DNA of 64,000 nt from JACCXM01 sp046328335 (GTDB lineage Bacteria; Chloroflexota; Chloroflexia; Thermomicrobiales; UBA6265), in the NCBI GenBank assembly GCA_046328335.1, contig JAXLWU010000024.1, forward strand, positions 19,286 through 83,285, read 5' to 3'. The translations under genes and the position numbers were made by a program. This document shows, one piece after another, positions 53,020 through 62,350 of this stretch. The notes beneath the pieces were generated by a model. The model was not told the DNA's origin. It did no database searches and saw nothing but the letters and a program-made list of their open reading frames with translations. Position 1 is the stretch's first letter. Every line of letters begins with the position of its first letter.

Positions 53020-54435
53020 ATGGCAGCCATTGAGACGTCGCGCGTGGTCACCATGGACAAAATCGCGGCACTCTGCAAGCGCCGCGGCTTCGTTTTTCCC
53101 GGTTCGGACATCTATGGAGGTCTCGCCAATACCTGGGACTACGGGCCGTTAGGGGTTGAACTCAAGCGAAATGTCAAAGATCTCTGGTGGCGGACCTTTG
53201 TTCATGAACGTCGCGACGTCGTCGGGCTCGATGCCGGGGTTCTCATGCATCCACGCGTCTGGGAGGCATCCGGACACGTCGAGAGCTTCAACGATCCCTT
53301 GATCGATTGCCGCACCTGCAAGAGCCGGTTTCGCGCTGACCACCTGATCGAGGAACGGCTGGGTCAGCATGTCGAGGGAAAGACTCCCGCCGAAATGTCG
53401 CGCATTCTGCGCGAGGCCAACGTGAAATGCCCTGCCTGTGGCAACGCTACCCTCACTGATGCACGTCAATTCAACATGATGTTCCAGACGATGATCGGAC
53501 CGGTGGAAGAAACCGGAACCCGCGTATTCCTCCGCCCCGAGACCGCCCAGGCCATGTTCGTGCAGTTCAAGAACATTGTGGCAACCGGCCGCGTGAAAGT
53601 CCCTTTTGGCATTGCGCAGATCGGCAAAGCCTTCCGAAACGAGATCACGCCAGGCAACTTCATTTTCCGGCTGCTCGAGTTCGAACAGATGGAAATCGAG
53701 TATTTTGTGAGGCCCGACGCGGCGGCTGAATCGTTCGAATCCTGGATCGCGGCCATGCAAGCCTGGCTCGATCTGGTTGGGATCCGGCCCGATCATCTCC
53801 GAATCAGGGAACACGCCGCTGACGAGTTGTCACACTACTCCAGTCGGACAATCGATTTTGAGTACGAGTTCCCCGGGGCGATGGACTGGCGCGAACTGTA
53901 TGGATTGGCCAATCGATCTGATTTCGATCTCAACCAACACCAGACCTTCAGCGGCGAGGACCTTCAGTACTTCGACCAGGCAGAGAATCGGAAATATCTC
54001 CCCTACGTGATCGAGCCAACGTTCGGCGTGGACCGTACCTGCCTGACGCTCCTCGTCGACGCATACGACGAAGAAGCGACGGTCGATGTCAATGGTCAGG
54101 CGGATACGCGAGTCGTGCTCCGGCTTCACCCGCGCATCGCCCCGGTGAAGGCGGCCGTGCTGCCGCTCCTCAAGAAACCGGAGTTGACCGCACCAGCGCG
54201 AGACCTGTTCGATACGCTGGTTCACCGGACTCGGGCGCTAATCGAATACGACGAGTCAGGAAACATTGGCAAGCGTTACCGGCGGCAGGATGAAATCGGA
54301 ACCCCATTTTGCTTTACGGTCGATTTTGAATCACTCGAATCCGGTACGGTAACGGTTCGGCACCGGGATGACATGAGCCAGGAACGCATTGCGGTCGCCG
54401 ACGTTCCGGGGTGGCTCAGCGAGCGCATTGCTTGA
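53020..54435 (+). CDS. glyS: Glycyl-tRNA synthetase, dimeric type
   Basis: Charges tRNA-Gly. The 471-residue class II enzyme is the alpha2 (eukaryote/archaea/Gram-positive-like) type rather than the alpha2beta2 type. An N-terminal segment KRRGFVFPGSDIYGGLANTWDYGPLG is diagnostic. A zinc-binding insert has CRTC (near 88) and CPAC (near 125). Motif 2 contains FGIAQIGKAFRNEITPGNF, and the anticodon-binding domain ends the protein. The ATG at 53020 (MAAIETSR) is chosen; the frame extends upstream through the terminator and is rejected there. Confidence 0.95.
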   Translation: MAAIETSRVVTMDKIAALCKRRGFVFPGSDIYGGLANTWDYGPLGVELKRNVKDLWWRTFVHERRDVVGLDAGVLMHPRVWEASGHVESFNDPLIDCRTCKSRFRADHLIEERLGQHVEGKTPAEMSRILREANVKCPACGNATLTDARQFNMMFQTMIGPVEETGTRVFLRPETAQAMFVQFKNIVATGRVKVPFGIAQIGKAFRNEITPGNFIFRLLEFEQMEIEYFVRPDAAAESFESWIAAMQAWLDLVGIRPDHLRIREHAADELSHYSSRTIDFEYEFPGAMDWRELYGLANRSDFDLNQHQTFSGEDLQYFDQAENRKYLPYVIEPTFGVDRTCLTLLVDAYDEEATVDVNGQADTRVVLRLHPRIAPVKAAVLPLLKKPELTAPARDLFDTLVHRTRALIEYDESGNIGKRYRRQDEIGTPFCFTVDFESLESGTVTVRHRDDMSQERIAVADVPGWLSERIA

Positions 54436-54454
54436 TCCACGTCATCGGATTGCT

Positions 54455-55423
54455 TCAGGAGGTCATGGCGAAGGTGGCCTCCGGGTCGTCGGCCGAGAGC
54501 CGGCCGCCTTCGACGACGACGTAGCGTAGAGCGAGAACGCTGGCAAGAGCGAGGACGGAAGCGGCGACACCAGTATGCCTTCGCAAGCGGGGCCAGCATG
54601 CGCCTAATCCTGATAGAGCCAGCGGCAGCACCAATCCGGTTCCGACCACGCCGTGCCGCAACACTCCGCCAAGCTGTCCCGATGTGATTGGCCGCGCCGT
54701 CGGTCCCAACGAAACGAGCCATGCACTCAGGAGCGCTCCCTCGGCGATGGTAGTTGTCGCCTCCAGGCGATGCAGAGGATCCCCCGGTCCGTGATTTTCC
54801 CGCTCCACGAGCAGGGAAACGAGATTGACTGTCGCGAGACCGGACGACACAGCCGAGGAAAAGAACAGCGGACCCAACAGATGCGGCCGCTTGCTCCAGA
54901 GCGGCACCGCTGTCGCCGCGAGAAGAACGCCGGTGTAGCCGGCGACGAAGCAGCCGAGGGTGGCGAGAGGTATCCCTAGCAGGCGCAGCGCAATGGCCAG
55001 TCGACGCCGACGATCTTGCTCCTTGCTCATGAACATGGCGGCAATCAGTATCGACGCGTTGAGTCCCGCGACGGCGCTGAAGGCTCCCAATCCCCAGGTG
55101 CCGACGGACATCGGCGATTTCGGATTGAATCGGCGAAGCATGTTCAGAAATCGACCGGGCCGGCCAAGGTCTAGGATCAGCAGCGCGGGGCAAGGGGCGA
55201 GGGCGGCCAGTGTGATCGTGGACGCCCGGAGGGCCAGCGGCGAGGCCGGAACTCTGGAGAAGGATTGGGCGATGGCGCCGATTGCAGCGGATGATCCGGA
55301 GATGCCCCCGAGAAAAAAGTACCCGACGATCAACCATCTCCAGTGGGGGCGATGGATCACTGGCAGCCCGTAGTAGCCCACGGTCGGCGTCCGGACTTCT
55401 TTTGCTTCCAGGCCCGAGATCAT
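54455..55423 (-). CDS. NrfD/PsrC-type membrane subunit
   Basis: Integral membrane quinone-reactive subunit of a molybdoenzyme or related complex, 322 residues with about eight helices. The conserved segment PALLILDLGRPGRFLNMLRRFNPKSPMS follows the second helix, as in NrfD, PsrC and formate dehydrogenase relatives. Its ATG overlaps the ferredoxin stop (ATGA), so the two are made together. The catalytic subunit is not adjacent. Electrons would pass between the membrane quinone pool and the four-cluster ferredoxin. Confidence 0.85.
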   Translation of the reverse strand: MISGLEAKEVRTPTVGYYGLPVIHRPHWRWLIVGYFFLGGISGSSAAIGAIAQSFSRVPASPLALRASTITLAALAPCPALLILDLGRPGRFLNMLRRFNPKSPMSVGTWGLGAFSAVAGLNASILIAAMFMSKEQDRRRRLAIALRLLGIPLATLGCFVAGYTGVLLAATAVPLWSKRPHLLGPLFFSSAVSSGLATVNLVSLLVERENHGPGDPLHRLEATTTIAEGALLSAWLVSLGPTARPITSGQLGGVLRHGVVGTGLVLPLALSGLGACWPRLRRHTGVAASVLALASVLALRYVVVEGGRLSADDPEATFAMTS

Positions 55424-56235
55424 GACTCGGACCGAAGATTGACGGCCGCGAACACCAGGAACATCGATGCCGCAGCCAGAGTTGCGAGCGCCGCGGGCTT
55501 GATGTTCCTCCTTGGGAGTCGGGGCCGTGGTGGCAGATTGAACGCTTCGGGAGGAGCGTTCAGCACGAAGAGGGCTTGCAGGCCGGCGATGCCCCCGGTT
55601 CCACCCAGCTCTTCATCTCCGTAGAGGGTCGCGTCCGCTCCCTGTGCCCGTAACGTCTCGACTCGTGCGCGACCTGACGCAAGCAGGTCGTCGCGTTCCC
55701 CGAAGCGGATCGAACCGGTTGGGCAAGCGGTGGCGCAGGCCGGCATGAGACCACCGCGCAGTCGGTCGTAGCAAAGTGTGCACTTGTGCGATCCACCGTC
55801 ATGGTGGTCGATTTGAGGTACACCGAACGGGCAAGCGGGGACGCAGTAGCCACAGCCATTGCAGACATCGTCCTGAATCAGGACGGTCCCGAATTCGGTT
55901 CGCACGATGGCACCCGTCGGACAGGCATCGAGGCAGCCGGCGTGGATGCAATGCTTGCAGACGTCGCTCAACATGAGCCAGGCGACACCCGCCGTTGTTT
56001 CCTTTTCGACGAATGCCACATGCCGCCACGTCTTCGCGCCAAGATCGACCGTGTTGTCGTAGCTATTGCCGGTGAGGAAGAAGTGGTCGGAGTCTGTGTC
56101 GGCCGGTAACCGATTCCACTGTTTGCAAGCGACTTCACACGCCTTGCAACCGATGCAGATCGTGGCATCGGTGAGAAATCCCACCTTCGACTGTTCGCGG
56201 CTCAACGATGCGCCGGCGAGCGTGGAAGCATTCAT
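55420..56235 (-). CDS. Four-cluster ferredoxin subunit (FdhB/DmsB-like)
   Basis: An electron-transfer subunit of 271 residues with sixteen cluster cysteines in four groups: C27/30/33/37, C93/96/101/105, C125/128/131/135 and C152/155/167/171. LTDATICIGCKACEVACKQWN resembles formate dehydrogenase beta subunits. A single hydrophobic helix (about 246-263) anchors the C-terminus. Overlap with the NrfD gene gives a fixed partner. The upstream neighbour is mutY rather than a molybdopterin subunit. Confidence 0.9.
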   Translation of the reverse strand: MNASTLAGASLSREQSKVGFLTDATICIGCKACEVACKQWNRLPADTDSDHFFLTGNSYDNTVDLGAKTWRHVAFVEKETTAGVAWLMLSDVCKHCIHAGCLDACPTGAIVRTEFGTVLIQDDVCNGCGYCVPACPFGVPQIDHHDGGSHKCTLCYDRLRGGLMPACATACPTGSIRFGERDDLLASGRARVETLRAQGADATLYGDEELGGTGGIAGLQALFVLNAPPEAFNLPPRPRLPRRNIKPAALATLAAASMFLVFAAVNLRSES

Positions 56236-56276
56236 GGTGACAAGGATGAACGATTTGCGGCGCGTTGGCGAGATGG

Positions 56277-57254
56277 CTACGTTGGCAATCTCACTCGCTT
56301 TGCAGAACCGCTTGGAGCAGCGATGTCATATTCGATTTCGTCTTCAGCCACCATCGCCAAGCCATCTCGTTGCAGACCGCTGACGAGCGTCTCCAGCCAG
56401 GGGAGATCCTCGGATGAAAACCCGGGTCGGACGCGAGGACCGAGCTCGGCAAGGGTCAAGCCCACATCATCGTTTGCGGGTAACTCACGTAGCGCTTCGA
56501 CGATGCGGCCGCGGAAATAGCGCGGTGACTCTTCGAAACGTTCGGGAGACGACCGTTGCGGTGGCTTACGGGACGCAGCGATCGACGATTGAATGATCGG
56601 GAAGGCCCTGCACTCCTGTTGCAAAGGACAAACCACGCAGGCGGGGTTCCGAGCCGTGCAGTGCAAAGCGCCAAATTCGATCAGCGCCTGATTCCACTCC
56701 CAGCCGTTCCCCTTGGGAACCAGTTGATTCGCGGCAGCCAGGAGATGAGCTGGAGAAGGGAGATCGTTCGTCGAATCACCGAACGCGACACGGCCAACAA
56801 CGCGCCGCATGTTCGTGTCAAGAAATGCCACATCCTGTTCGAAGGCGAACGCGGCCACGGCGCCGGCCGTATAGGTCCCGACGCCCGGCAGTCCTTCCAG
56901 CGCCGCGACCGTTTCGGGAAATCGTCCATCGTGGTCGGCGACGATTGCGCGCGCGGCGCGCTGCAAATTGACGGCGCGGCGGTTGTAGCCAAGACCAGAC
57001 CACAGGCGGATCACCTCCGCGGTTGGCGCCGCCGCGAGCGCTTCCACGTTGGGAAACGACGCGAGAAACCGCTCGTAATAGGGAATCACCCGATCGACCT
57101 GGGTCTGCTGGAGCATGATCTCCGAGACTAGGATGCGATAGGGATCTCGCGTCCGGCGCCAAGGCAAATTGCGGGCACTGGCGCGGAACCAGGTCAGGAG
57201 GCCGGACCGGATGCGCTGCAATCGCCCTGGTTCGATCGGATCCTTGCGATTCAC
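56277..57254 (-). CDS. mutY: A/G-specific adenine glycosylase MutY
   Basis: Removes adenine mispaired with 8-oxoguanine. It has 325 residues. Catalytic residues are E45 (SEIMLQQTQVDRV) and D146 (FLDTNMRR), with the helix-hairpin-helix EGLPGVGTYTAG between. The 4Fe-4S loop is C199, C206, C209 and C215 (C-x6-C-x2-C-x5-C). The C-terminal 8-oxoG recognition part is short and divergent. The GTG at 57254 starts two bases after the stop of the DsbA-like gene; the longer frame to 57332 has no homology. Confidence 0.93.
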   Translation of the reverse strand: MNRKDPIEPGRLQRIRSGLLTWFRASARNLPWRRTRDPYRILVSEIMLQQTQVDRVIPYYERFLASFPNVEALAAAPTAEVIRLWSGLGYNRRAVNLQRAARAIVADHDGRFPETVAALEGLPGVGTYTAGAVAAFAFEQDVAFLDTNMRRVVGRVAFGDSTNDLPSPAHLLAAANQLVPKGNGWEWNQALIEFGALHCTARNPACVVCPLQQECRAFPIIQSSIAASRKPPQRSSPERFEESPRYFRGRIVEALRELPANDDVGLTLAELGPRVRPGFSSEDLPWLETLVSGLQRDGLAMVAEDEIEYDIAAPSGSAKRVRLPT

Positions 57255-57256
57255 CG

Positions 57257-57877
57257 TCAGGAAGGCCGCCTCGGTCGCTTGATTTCGCGCAGATACGGGC
57301 GATCGCGGACGATGGTGACAAAATCCTCCCACATCGGCACCGCTTCTTCGGCGGGCGGCGGCGGGAGCGTTTGCACATACGCGGAATTTCCATTGGGGAA
57401 GACAAAGGTCGGCGTGCCGAACACCGAGAATTGTTCATGCCCGGCGGTGTATTCGTCGCGGACCGTGTTCAGGACGCTGCGATCGGCAAGATCGGCACGA
57501 TAGCGATCGAGATCGAGCCGGGCGCGAGTCGCGGCTTCTTCGAGAACCGCGCGCACGCCGTGATCTTGCCCTTCTTCGTGTTTGAGCGCAAGGAGGGCGT
57601 AGTGAAAGCGCTCGAAGGCGTCGTTGCCCTGCCGCCGCGCCGCTGCCGCCGCATGGAGACTGTCCCGACCCCGACTTCGCCGGTCCACCGGGAGATCCCA
57701 GACCGCTGTCTCGGCATCTTCCGGAGCGTTGACCTGCTCCAAGGGGAAGAATTTCCAAGTGATGACCGGAGCGCTGTCACTCAATTGCCGCACGACCTCG
57801 GCCATCCAGAGCGCGGCACTATTCACATACGGACAGGCGTAATCAAAGTAGATATCCACCTCAACTCGCTCGCTCAT
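57257..57877 (-). CDS. DsbA-family (FrnE-like) protein with single active-site Cys
   Basis: A 206-residue thioredoxin-fold protein of the DsbA/FrnE group. The redox motif near the N-terminus reads DYACPYVNSA, with only C15, so the usual second cysteine is Val. GTPTFVFPNG provides the cis-Pro loop. With one Cys it could act as an isomerase or glutathione-dependent transferase rather than a dithiol oxidase. No signal peptide is seen. Its ATG overlaps the coaE stop as ATGA, and mutY follows two bases after its own stop. Confidence 0.85.
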   Translation of the reverse strand: MSERVEVDIYFDYACPYVNSAALWMAEVVRQLSDSAPVITWKFFPLEQVNAPEDAETAVWDLPVDRRSRGRDSLHAAAAARRQGNDAFERFHYALLALKHEEGQDHGVRAVLEEAATRARLDLDRYRADLADRSVLNTVRDEYTAGHEQFSVFGTPTFVFPNGNSAYVQTLPPPPAEEAVPMWEDFVTIVRDRPYLREIKRPRRPS

Positions 57878-58566
57878 CCTTGCCTCCCCTGAGTTCCTGA
57901 CACCGTCCCCCCGGTAAGGTGCACATGCTGATCAACTGTCTTCTGCCACGCCAAAGCAACACGCCGCCGAGTACATTCAATCGGCCCGGCATTGTCGATG
58001 CGGACGTCTTCGATCATCCCTTGCGGCAGCGGCAACAAAAAGGCATCGATGCGATCCTGCGCCGCGCTGGGAGAGAGCCCGCGATGCTTCACGAGCCGTT
58101 CGCGGCGGGTTGCCGGGTCCGCGTCTACGACCCACAGCGAATCGACATCGTCAATCAGTTCGGTTTGCGCCAGTTTCACCGCTTCGATCACCACAACCGG
58201 CTTTGTCGTTTTCCCGATGCGGTTGCGGATTTCGGCGATAACCGCTGGATGCGTCAAGGCATCCAGATCAGCGAGGGCTGGCGGGTCGTTGAAAACGATC
58301 GCCCCAAGTGCCGATCGATTGATCAAACCTTTGCGGTCGAGGATCACCGTGCCGAACCGATCGACAATCCGCTTGAAGAGCGGACTGCCTGGCGCCACGA
58401 GGTCGCGATAGACCACATCTGCATCAATGATTTCCGCGCCCAACTCGGCGAGTATCGACGCGACCGTCGATTTCCCGGACGCTATGGTTCCAACGAGGCC
58501 GATGATGTATGGCTCGTTTATTCCGTGCGCTGAATCAACGGATGATTGATCCCTGGAGCCGGTCAC
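57874..58566 (-). CDS. coaE: Dephospho-CoA kinase
   Basis: The last step of coenzyme A synthesis, ATP-dependent phosphorylation of dephospho-CoA. It has 230 residues. IIGLVGTIASGKSTVAS is the P-loop. EIIDADVVYRDLVAPG carries the substrate Asp, and ALTHPAVIAEIRNRI is the conserved lid region. The GTG at 58566 overlaps the ABC-F stop (GTGA); an in-frame GTG near 58536 would give a shorter N-terminus. The four genes ABC-F, coaE, DsbA-like and mutY are tightly overlapping and probably one transcript. Confidence 0.93.
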   Translation of the reverse strand: MTGSRDQSSVDSAHGINEPYIIGLVGTIASGKSTVASILAELGAEIIDADVVYRDLVAPGSPLFKRIVDRFGTVILDRKGLINRSALGAIVFNDPPALADLDALTHPAVIAEIRNRIGKTTKPVVVIEAVKLAQTELIDDVDSLWVVDADPATRRERLVKHRGLSPSAAQDRIDAFLLPLPQGMIEDVRIDNAGPIECTRRRVALAWQKTVDQHVHLTGGTVSGTQGRQG

Positions 58567-60503
58567 GATGGAACAGGGACCGCGAGGGAAGCGAGTTGGT
58601 CGGTCAAGGCATGCCACTGCTCGTAAGCGGCATCGAGTTCAGTCTGGACGCCGCCATAGTCCACTCCCAGCGCAGCGAGTCTCGCTGAATTGTTATCGAT
58701 GCCTGCGATGGCGATCGCGTCGCTCAGTTCGTTGAGACGGCCTTCGAGCCGACCGATCTCTCGTTCGACCGTAGCGAGCTTCTTTTGCAGCCGAGACTCG
58801 CTTTCAGCGTGGGGCCGACGGGGCGCCGGCTTCGGCTCCGGCGCGCTCGGCTGAGGGACCGATTTCGATTCTTCGCGTGGCGTCCCGGGTCGGGATTTCT
58901 GCCGCATTGCGTCGGTGTAGTTGCCGAGGAATTGCAGCAGCTTTTCGTCCTCGACTTCCCACACCCTGGTCGCGATGCGATCGATGAAAAAGCGGTCGTG
59001 GGAGACGAAGACGACGGTCCCGTCATAGGAAGCGAGCATCTCTTCCAGTGTTTCCCGAGACTGGATGTCGAGGTGGTTTGTCGGCTCGTCGAGCACAAGA
59101 AGATTCGCGCCCTGTAACAGAAGGCAAGCGAGAGCGAGCCGGGATCGCTCACCGCCAGATAGCCCGCCAATTGGGCGGTAGACATCGTCGCCGCTGAACA
59201 AGAAGCGCGCGAGGTAGGTGCGAGCACTCTCCTCACCGAGTGGCTGGGCGGCGAGAATCGTGGTCAGCGGCGACCCGGTGTCGGGCAACCCCTCGTGGGC
59301 CTGGGCGTAGTACCCCATCTTGACGTTCGTCCCGAATTCCACACGCCCGGCCAGCGGTGGAATCTCGCCGACGATGGTCTTGAGCAGCGTCGATTTGCCC
59401 GACCCGTTCGGTCCGACAATGGCAACGCGGTCTCCGCGCTCGACCCGGATTTCCAGCGCCGTGACGAGCGGGTGCGGCCCCTGATCGTCCCGATATCCTG
59501 CCCGCAACTTGCTGGCGTGAATGACCTCGCGACCACTACGGATCGAGACCTGCGCGCGCAGGTTGAGTGTGGCGTGATCCTGGGGCCGCTCGATCCGTTC
59601 CAGCCGGTCGAGCCGCGTCTGTCGCCCGCGCGCTTCCCGCGAACGTTGCCCCGCCTTGTAGCGGCGGATGAATTCTTCGGTGCGAGCGATGTATTCCTGC
59701 TGATCTTCGTATTCCTGTATTCTCCGCGCCCGACGTTCTTCGCGCAGCGTGAGGTATCGGGCATACGGCGCGGGATAATCCTCAATTCGGCCAAACGAAA
59801 GATCGAGCGTGCGATCGGTGACTCGATCCAGGAAGTAGCGGTCGTGGGAAACGACAAGAAACGCGCCCGTCCAGGCACGAAGGAATCCTTCCAGCCACTC
59901 GACCATCGACAGATCGAGGTGGTTTGTCGGCTCGTCGAGCAACAGAATGTCGGGATCACCGAGCAACGCCTTGGCCAGCGCTACCCGTGTCTTTTGCCCG
60001 CCACTCAGAAGATGTACCGGCTGATCGAATTGCGCCTCGGTGAAGCCAAGCCCGGCGAGCACTTCCTCGGTGCGATGCTCGCAATCGTATCCACCTCCGG
60101 TTTCGAAGTGGAGACTGAGCCGCTCGTACTCGGCAAAGAGTTCATCGAGTTGTTCGCCGTCCGCCGACTGCATCAGCTGTTCGATCTCACGCATCCGGGC
60201 TGCCGCATCGAGTGCGGATTGGAATGCCAGCCGCGCTTCTTCCCGGACCGTGCGGTCGCTATCAAATCGCGATTCCTGGGCAAGGTATATGAGGCGAGAT
60301 CCCCGTGCCGTGGCAACCTCGCCGCGAGAAGGAAAATCCAATCCCGCGATGATGCGTAGCACCGTCGATTTGCCCGCGCCGTTGACGCCGACGAGCGCGA
60401 CGTGCTCGCGATCGGCCACCTGAAATGAGATGTTGCGGAAGATCTCATCTGGGCCAAATGACTTGGCAAGATCGTTGACGGTCAAGAGTGTAGATGGTGC
60501 CAT
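58563..60503 (-). CDS. ABC-F family ATPase
   Basis: A soluble protein of 646 residues with two ABC ATPase domains and no membrane part. Walker A motifs are GVNGAGKST (near 39) and GPNGSGKST. Signature motifs are LSGGQKTRVALAKALLG and LSGGERSRLALACLLLQ. Each has LDEPTNHLD. A charged linker (about 240-320) and a C-terminal coiled coil (about 565-640) suggest the Uup/YdiF-like branch. ABC-F proteins act on ribosomes. The first gene of the minus-strand run; divergent from lysA. Confidence 0.93.
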   Translation of the reverse strand: MAPSTLLTVNDLAKSFGPDEIFRNISFQVADREHVALVGVNGAGKSTVLRIIAGLDFPSRGEVATARGSRLIYLAQESRFDSDRTVREEARLAFQSALDAAARMREIEQLMQSADGEQLDELFAEYERLSLHFETGGGYDCEHRTEEVLAGLGFTEAQFDQPVHLLSGGQKTRVALAKALLGDPDILLLDEPTNHLDLSMVEWLEGFLRAWTGAFLVVSHDRYFLDRVTDRTLDLSFGRIEDYPAPYARYLTLREERRARRIQEYEDQQEYIARTEEFIRRYKAGQRSREARGRQTRLDRLERIERPQDHATLNLRAQVSIRSGREVIHASKLRAGYRDDQGPHPLVTALEIRVERGDRVAIVGPNGSGKSTLLKTIVGEIPPLAGRVEFGTNVKMGYYAQAHEGLPDTGSPLTTILAAQPLGEESARTYLARFLFSGDDVYRPIGGLSGGERSRLALACLLLQGANLLVLDEPTNHLDIQSRETLEEMLASYDGTVVFVSHDRFFIDRIATRVWEVEDEKLLQFLGNYTDAMRQKSRPGTPREESKSVPQPSAPEPKPAPRRPHAESESRLQKKLATVEREIGRLEGRLNELSDAIAIAGIDNNSARLAALGVDYGGVQTELDAAYEQWHALTDQLASLAVPVPS

Positions 60504-60679
60504 CGAGGGTTGAAGGTCTCGCCGAACTTTCCGATGGTTCGCAAGGAATCAGCGGCTCGTTGCCGCGACCAAACCCAGAAAGTATACCCGGTTGGCCCTC
60601 GCGAACGTTTTCAGAGGCAATTGAACTTTGCAGGATTGCGCGACGCCGCGACGCACGATCGCCGACCGCTGGGAGCTCT

Positions 60680-60708
60680 TACAATGACATCCTCGAACAA
60701 GATCGAGG
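60680..60708 (+). promoter_or_regulatory. Candidate lysA -10 and 5' leader hairpin
   Basis: A TACAAT (60680-60685) suggests a start near 60692. There CCTCGA-ACAAGA-TCGAGG (60691-60708) makes a perfect 6-bp hairpin at the mRNA 5' end, followed by GATTGTTTCC. No good -35 is seen. Confidence 0.3.
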
Positions 60709-60738
60709 GATTGTTTCCCAAGGAGAGTGAAGGCCCTG

Positions 60739-62091
60739 ATGAGTTGGCCCGACACCACCCGACGTGGAGCAGATGGGGTTCTGGAAATTGGTGGCATACC
60801 GGCGACAGACCTGGCGCACCACTTCGGCACGCCACTCTATGTCTTTGACGAACTCACCCTCCGGCATCGGGCCACCGAAATTCGAGACATTTTTGCTACA
60901 GCGTACCCAGAGACACGCGTGGTGTACGCGGGAAAAGCCTATCTCTCGCCAATTCTGGTCAGCATCCTCCACGAAGAAGGGCTTGGTCTCGATATTGTTT
61001 CCGGGGGCGAACTACGCGCGGGTTTGCTTGCCGGTGTCGCGCCAGAGGAAATGGTTTTCCACGGCAACAATAAGAGTCGCAGCGAACTCATGGACGCCGT
61101 CGAACACCGCGTTGGCGTCATCGCGATCGACAATGACCTCGAAATCGACATGCTCGAAGCGATTGCTAGTGTCGCACGCCGTGAGGTTGGCGTCGTCTTG
61201 CGGCTCAATCCGGGTGTCGATCCGCATACGCACGCCAAGATGCGGACCGGCGCGACTGATTCCAAGTTCGGTTTTCCCGTCTGGGATGGACAGGCGGACC
61301 GAGCCGCAACACGGCTTTGCGAATCGCCCTGGTTCCATCTCATTGGCTATCACGCCCACGTGGGATCGCAGATCTATGAGGCAGAACTTGTCGCGCAGAC
61401 GCTGCGGGTCATGATGGCCTTTGGCGCAGAGGTGCGGGATCGGCACGGAATTGCGCCACGCATGCTGATTCCGGGTGGTGGTTTCGGCGTCGCCGACGAC
61501 GCTTCGGGTAGGGATGTATCACTTGCCAATTGGGCGGACGCGGCCGCCCAGGCGATCGAGCGCGCATGTGACGACTTTGCTCTGCCGCGGCCTACGCTGG
61601 TCGTCGAACCTGGGCGATCGATCATCGGCCCCGCGGGCGTGGCGCTCTATGAAGTCGGTGCACGCAAGGTCATCGAGGGAATCAGGACCTATGTGTCCGT
61701 TGACGGTGGGATGGCCGACAACATCCGACCAACGCTCTACGGCGCGCGCTACTCGGCGGCATTGGCGAACCGAGATGGCGACAACGGTCCACACGAAACC
61801 GTCACGATCGCCGGAAAGTATTGCGAGTCGGGTGATGTGCTCATCGAGAACATCCGCCTGCCGAGGCTTCAGACCTGTGACATTTTGGCGGTTCCCATGG
61901 CGGGCGCCTATTGCTTGGCGATGGCCAGCAACTACAATCTTGCGCCCCGGCCGGCAGCGGTGCTGGTCCGGGATGGGCAAGCGAGGCTCATCCGGAGGCG
62001 AGAAACGTACGACGATGTGCTCGCGGCGGAGTTGCGGCCGGATGGAATAACGGACAGCGTTTCCTTGTCAGGCGTGAAAGCTTCGTTGTAG
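60739..62091 (+). CDS. lysA: Diaminopimelate decarboxylase
   Basis: PLP enzyme that makes L-lysine from meso-diaminopimelate. It has 450 residues. The PLP lysine is in RVVYAGKAYLSP. LNPGVDPHTHAKMRTGATDSKFG, GYHAHVGSQI and PGGGFGV line the active site. EPGRSIIGPAG and KYCESGDVL are C-terminal signatures that complete the dimeric site. The ATG at 60739 has AAGG five bases upstream; the GTG at 60727 has AGGAG too close. It is divergent from the ABC-F gene. Confidence 0.95.
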   Translation: MSWPDTTRRGADGVLEIGGIPATDLAHHFGTPLYVFDELTLRHRATEIRDIFATAYPETRVVYAGKAYLSPILVSILHEEGLGLDIVSGGELRAGLLAGVAPEEMVFHGNNKSRSELMDAVEHRVGVIAIDNDLEIDMLEAIASVARREVGVVLRLNPGVDPHTHAKMRTGATDSKFGFPVWDGQADRAATRLCESPWFHLIGYHAHVGSQIYEAELVAQTLRVMMAFGAEVRDRHGIAPRMLIPGGGFGVADDASGRDVSLANWADAAAQAIERACDDFALPRPTLVVEPGRSIIGPAGVALYEVGARKVIEGIRTYVSVDGGMADNIRPTLYGARYSAALANRDGDNGPHETVTIAGKYCESGDVLIENIRLPRLQTCDILAVPMAGAYCLAMASNYNLAPRPAAVLVRDGQARLIRRRETYDDVLAAELRPDGITDSVSLSGVKASL

Positions 62092-62177
62092 GGTTTGCGC
62101 GCCCCGGAATCACTTCCGTCGCGCCCTCGCGTGCAATGGGATGATGGCTGCCGCAAGCGCGCTGCGCATTCAGACTT

Positions 62178-62192
62178 CGACGATAATCGTCG
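62178..62192. promoter_or_regulatory. Palindrome CGACGAT-A-ATCGTCG upstream of sigA
   Basis: A perfect 7-bp inverted repeat with a single central base, about 160 bases before the chosen sigA start. It may be an operator, or a cruciform-prone site. I find no convincing -35/-10 beside it. Confidence 0.4.
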
Positions 62193-62350
62193 TAACTAAG
62201 GTGGTCCCTTGGCTGAAGTGACGATATGGCAGCAGGCAGTGCTTACCTGTCGTATTCCACGCTCTCGACCCGGTGCATCGCAGGATGGTTTCGCATTTTG
62301 ATGCGTCCTTTGCGAAGTTTGCGCCGCCCGGGTTCGGTTTCAGGACGACT

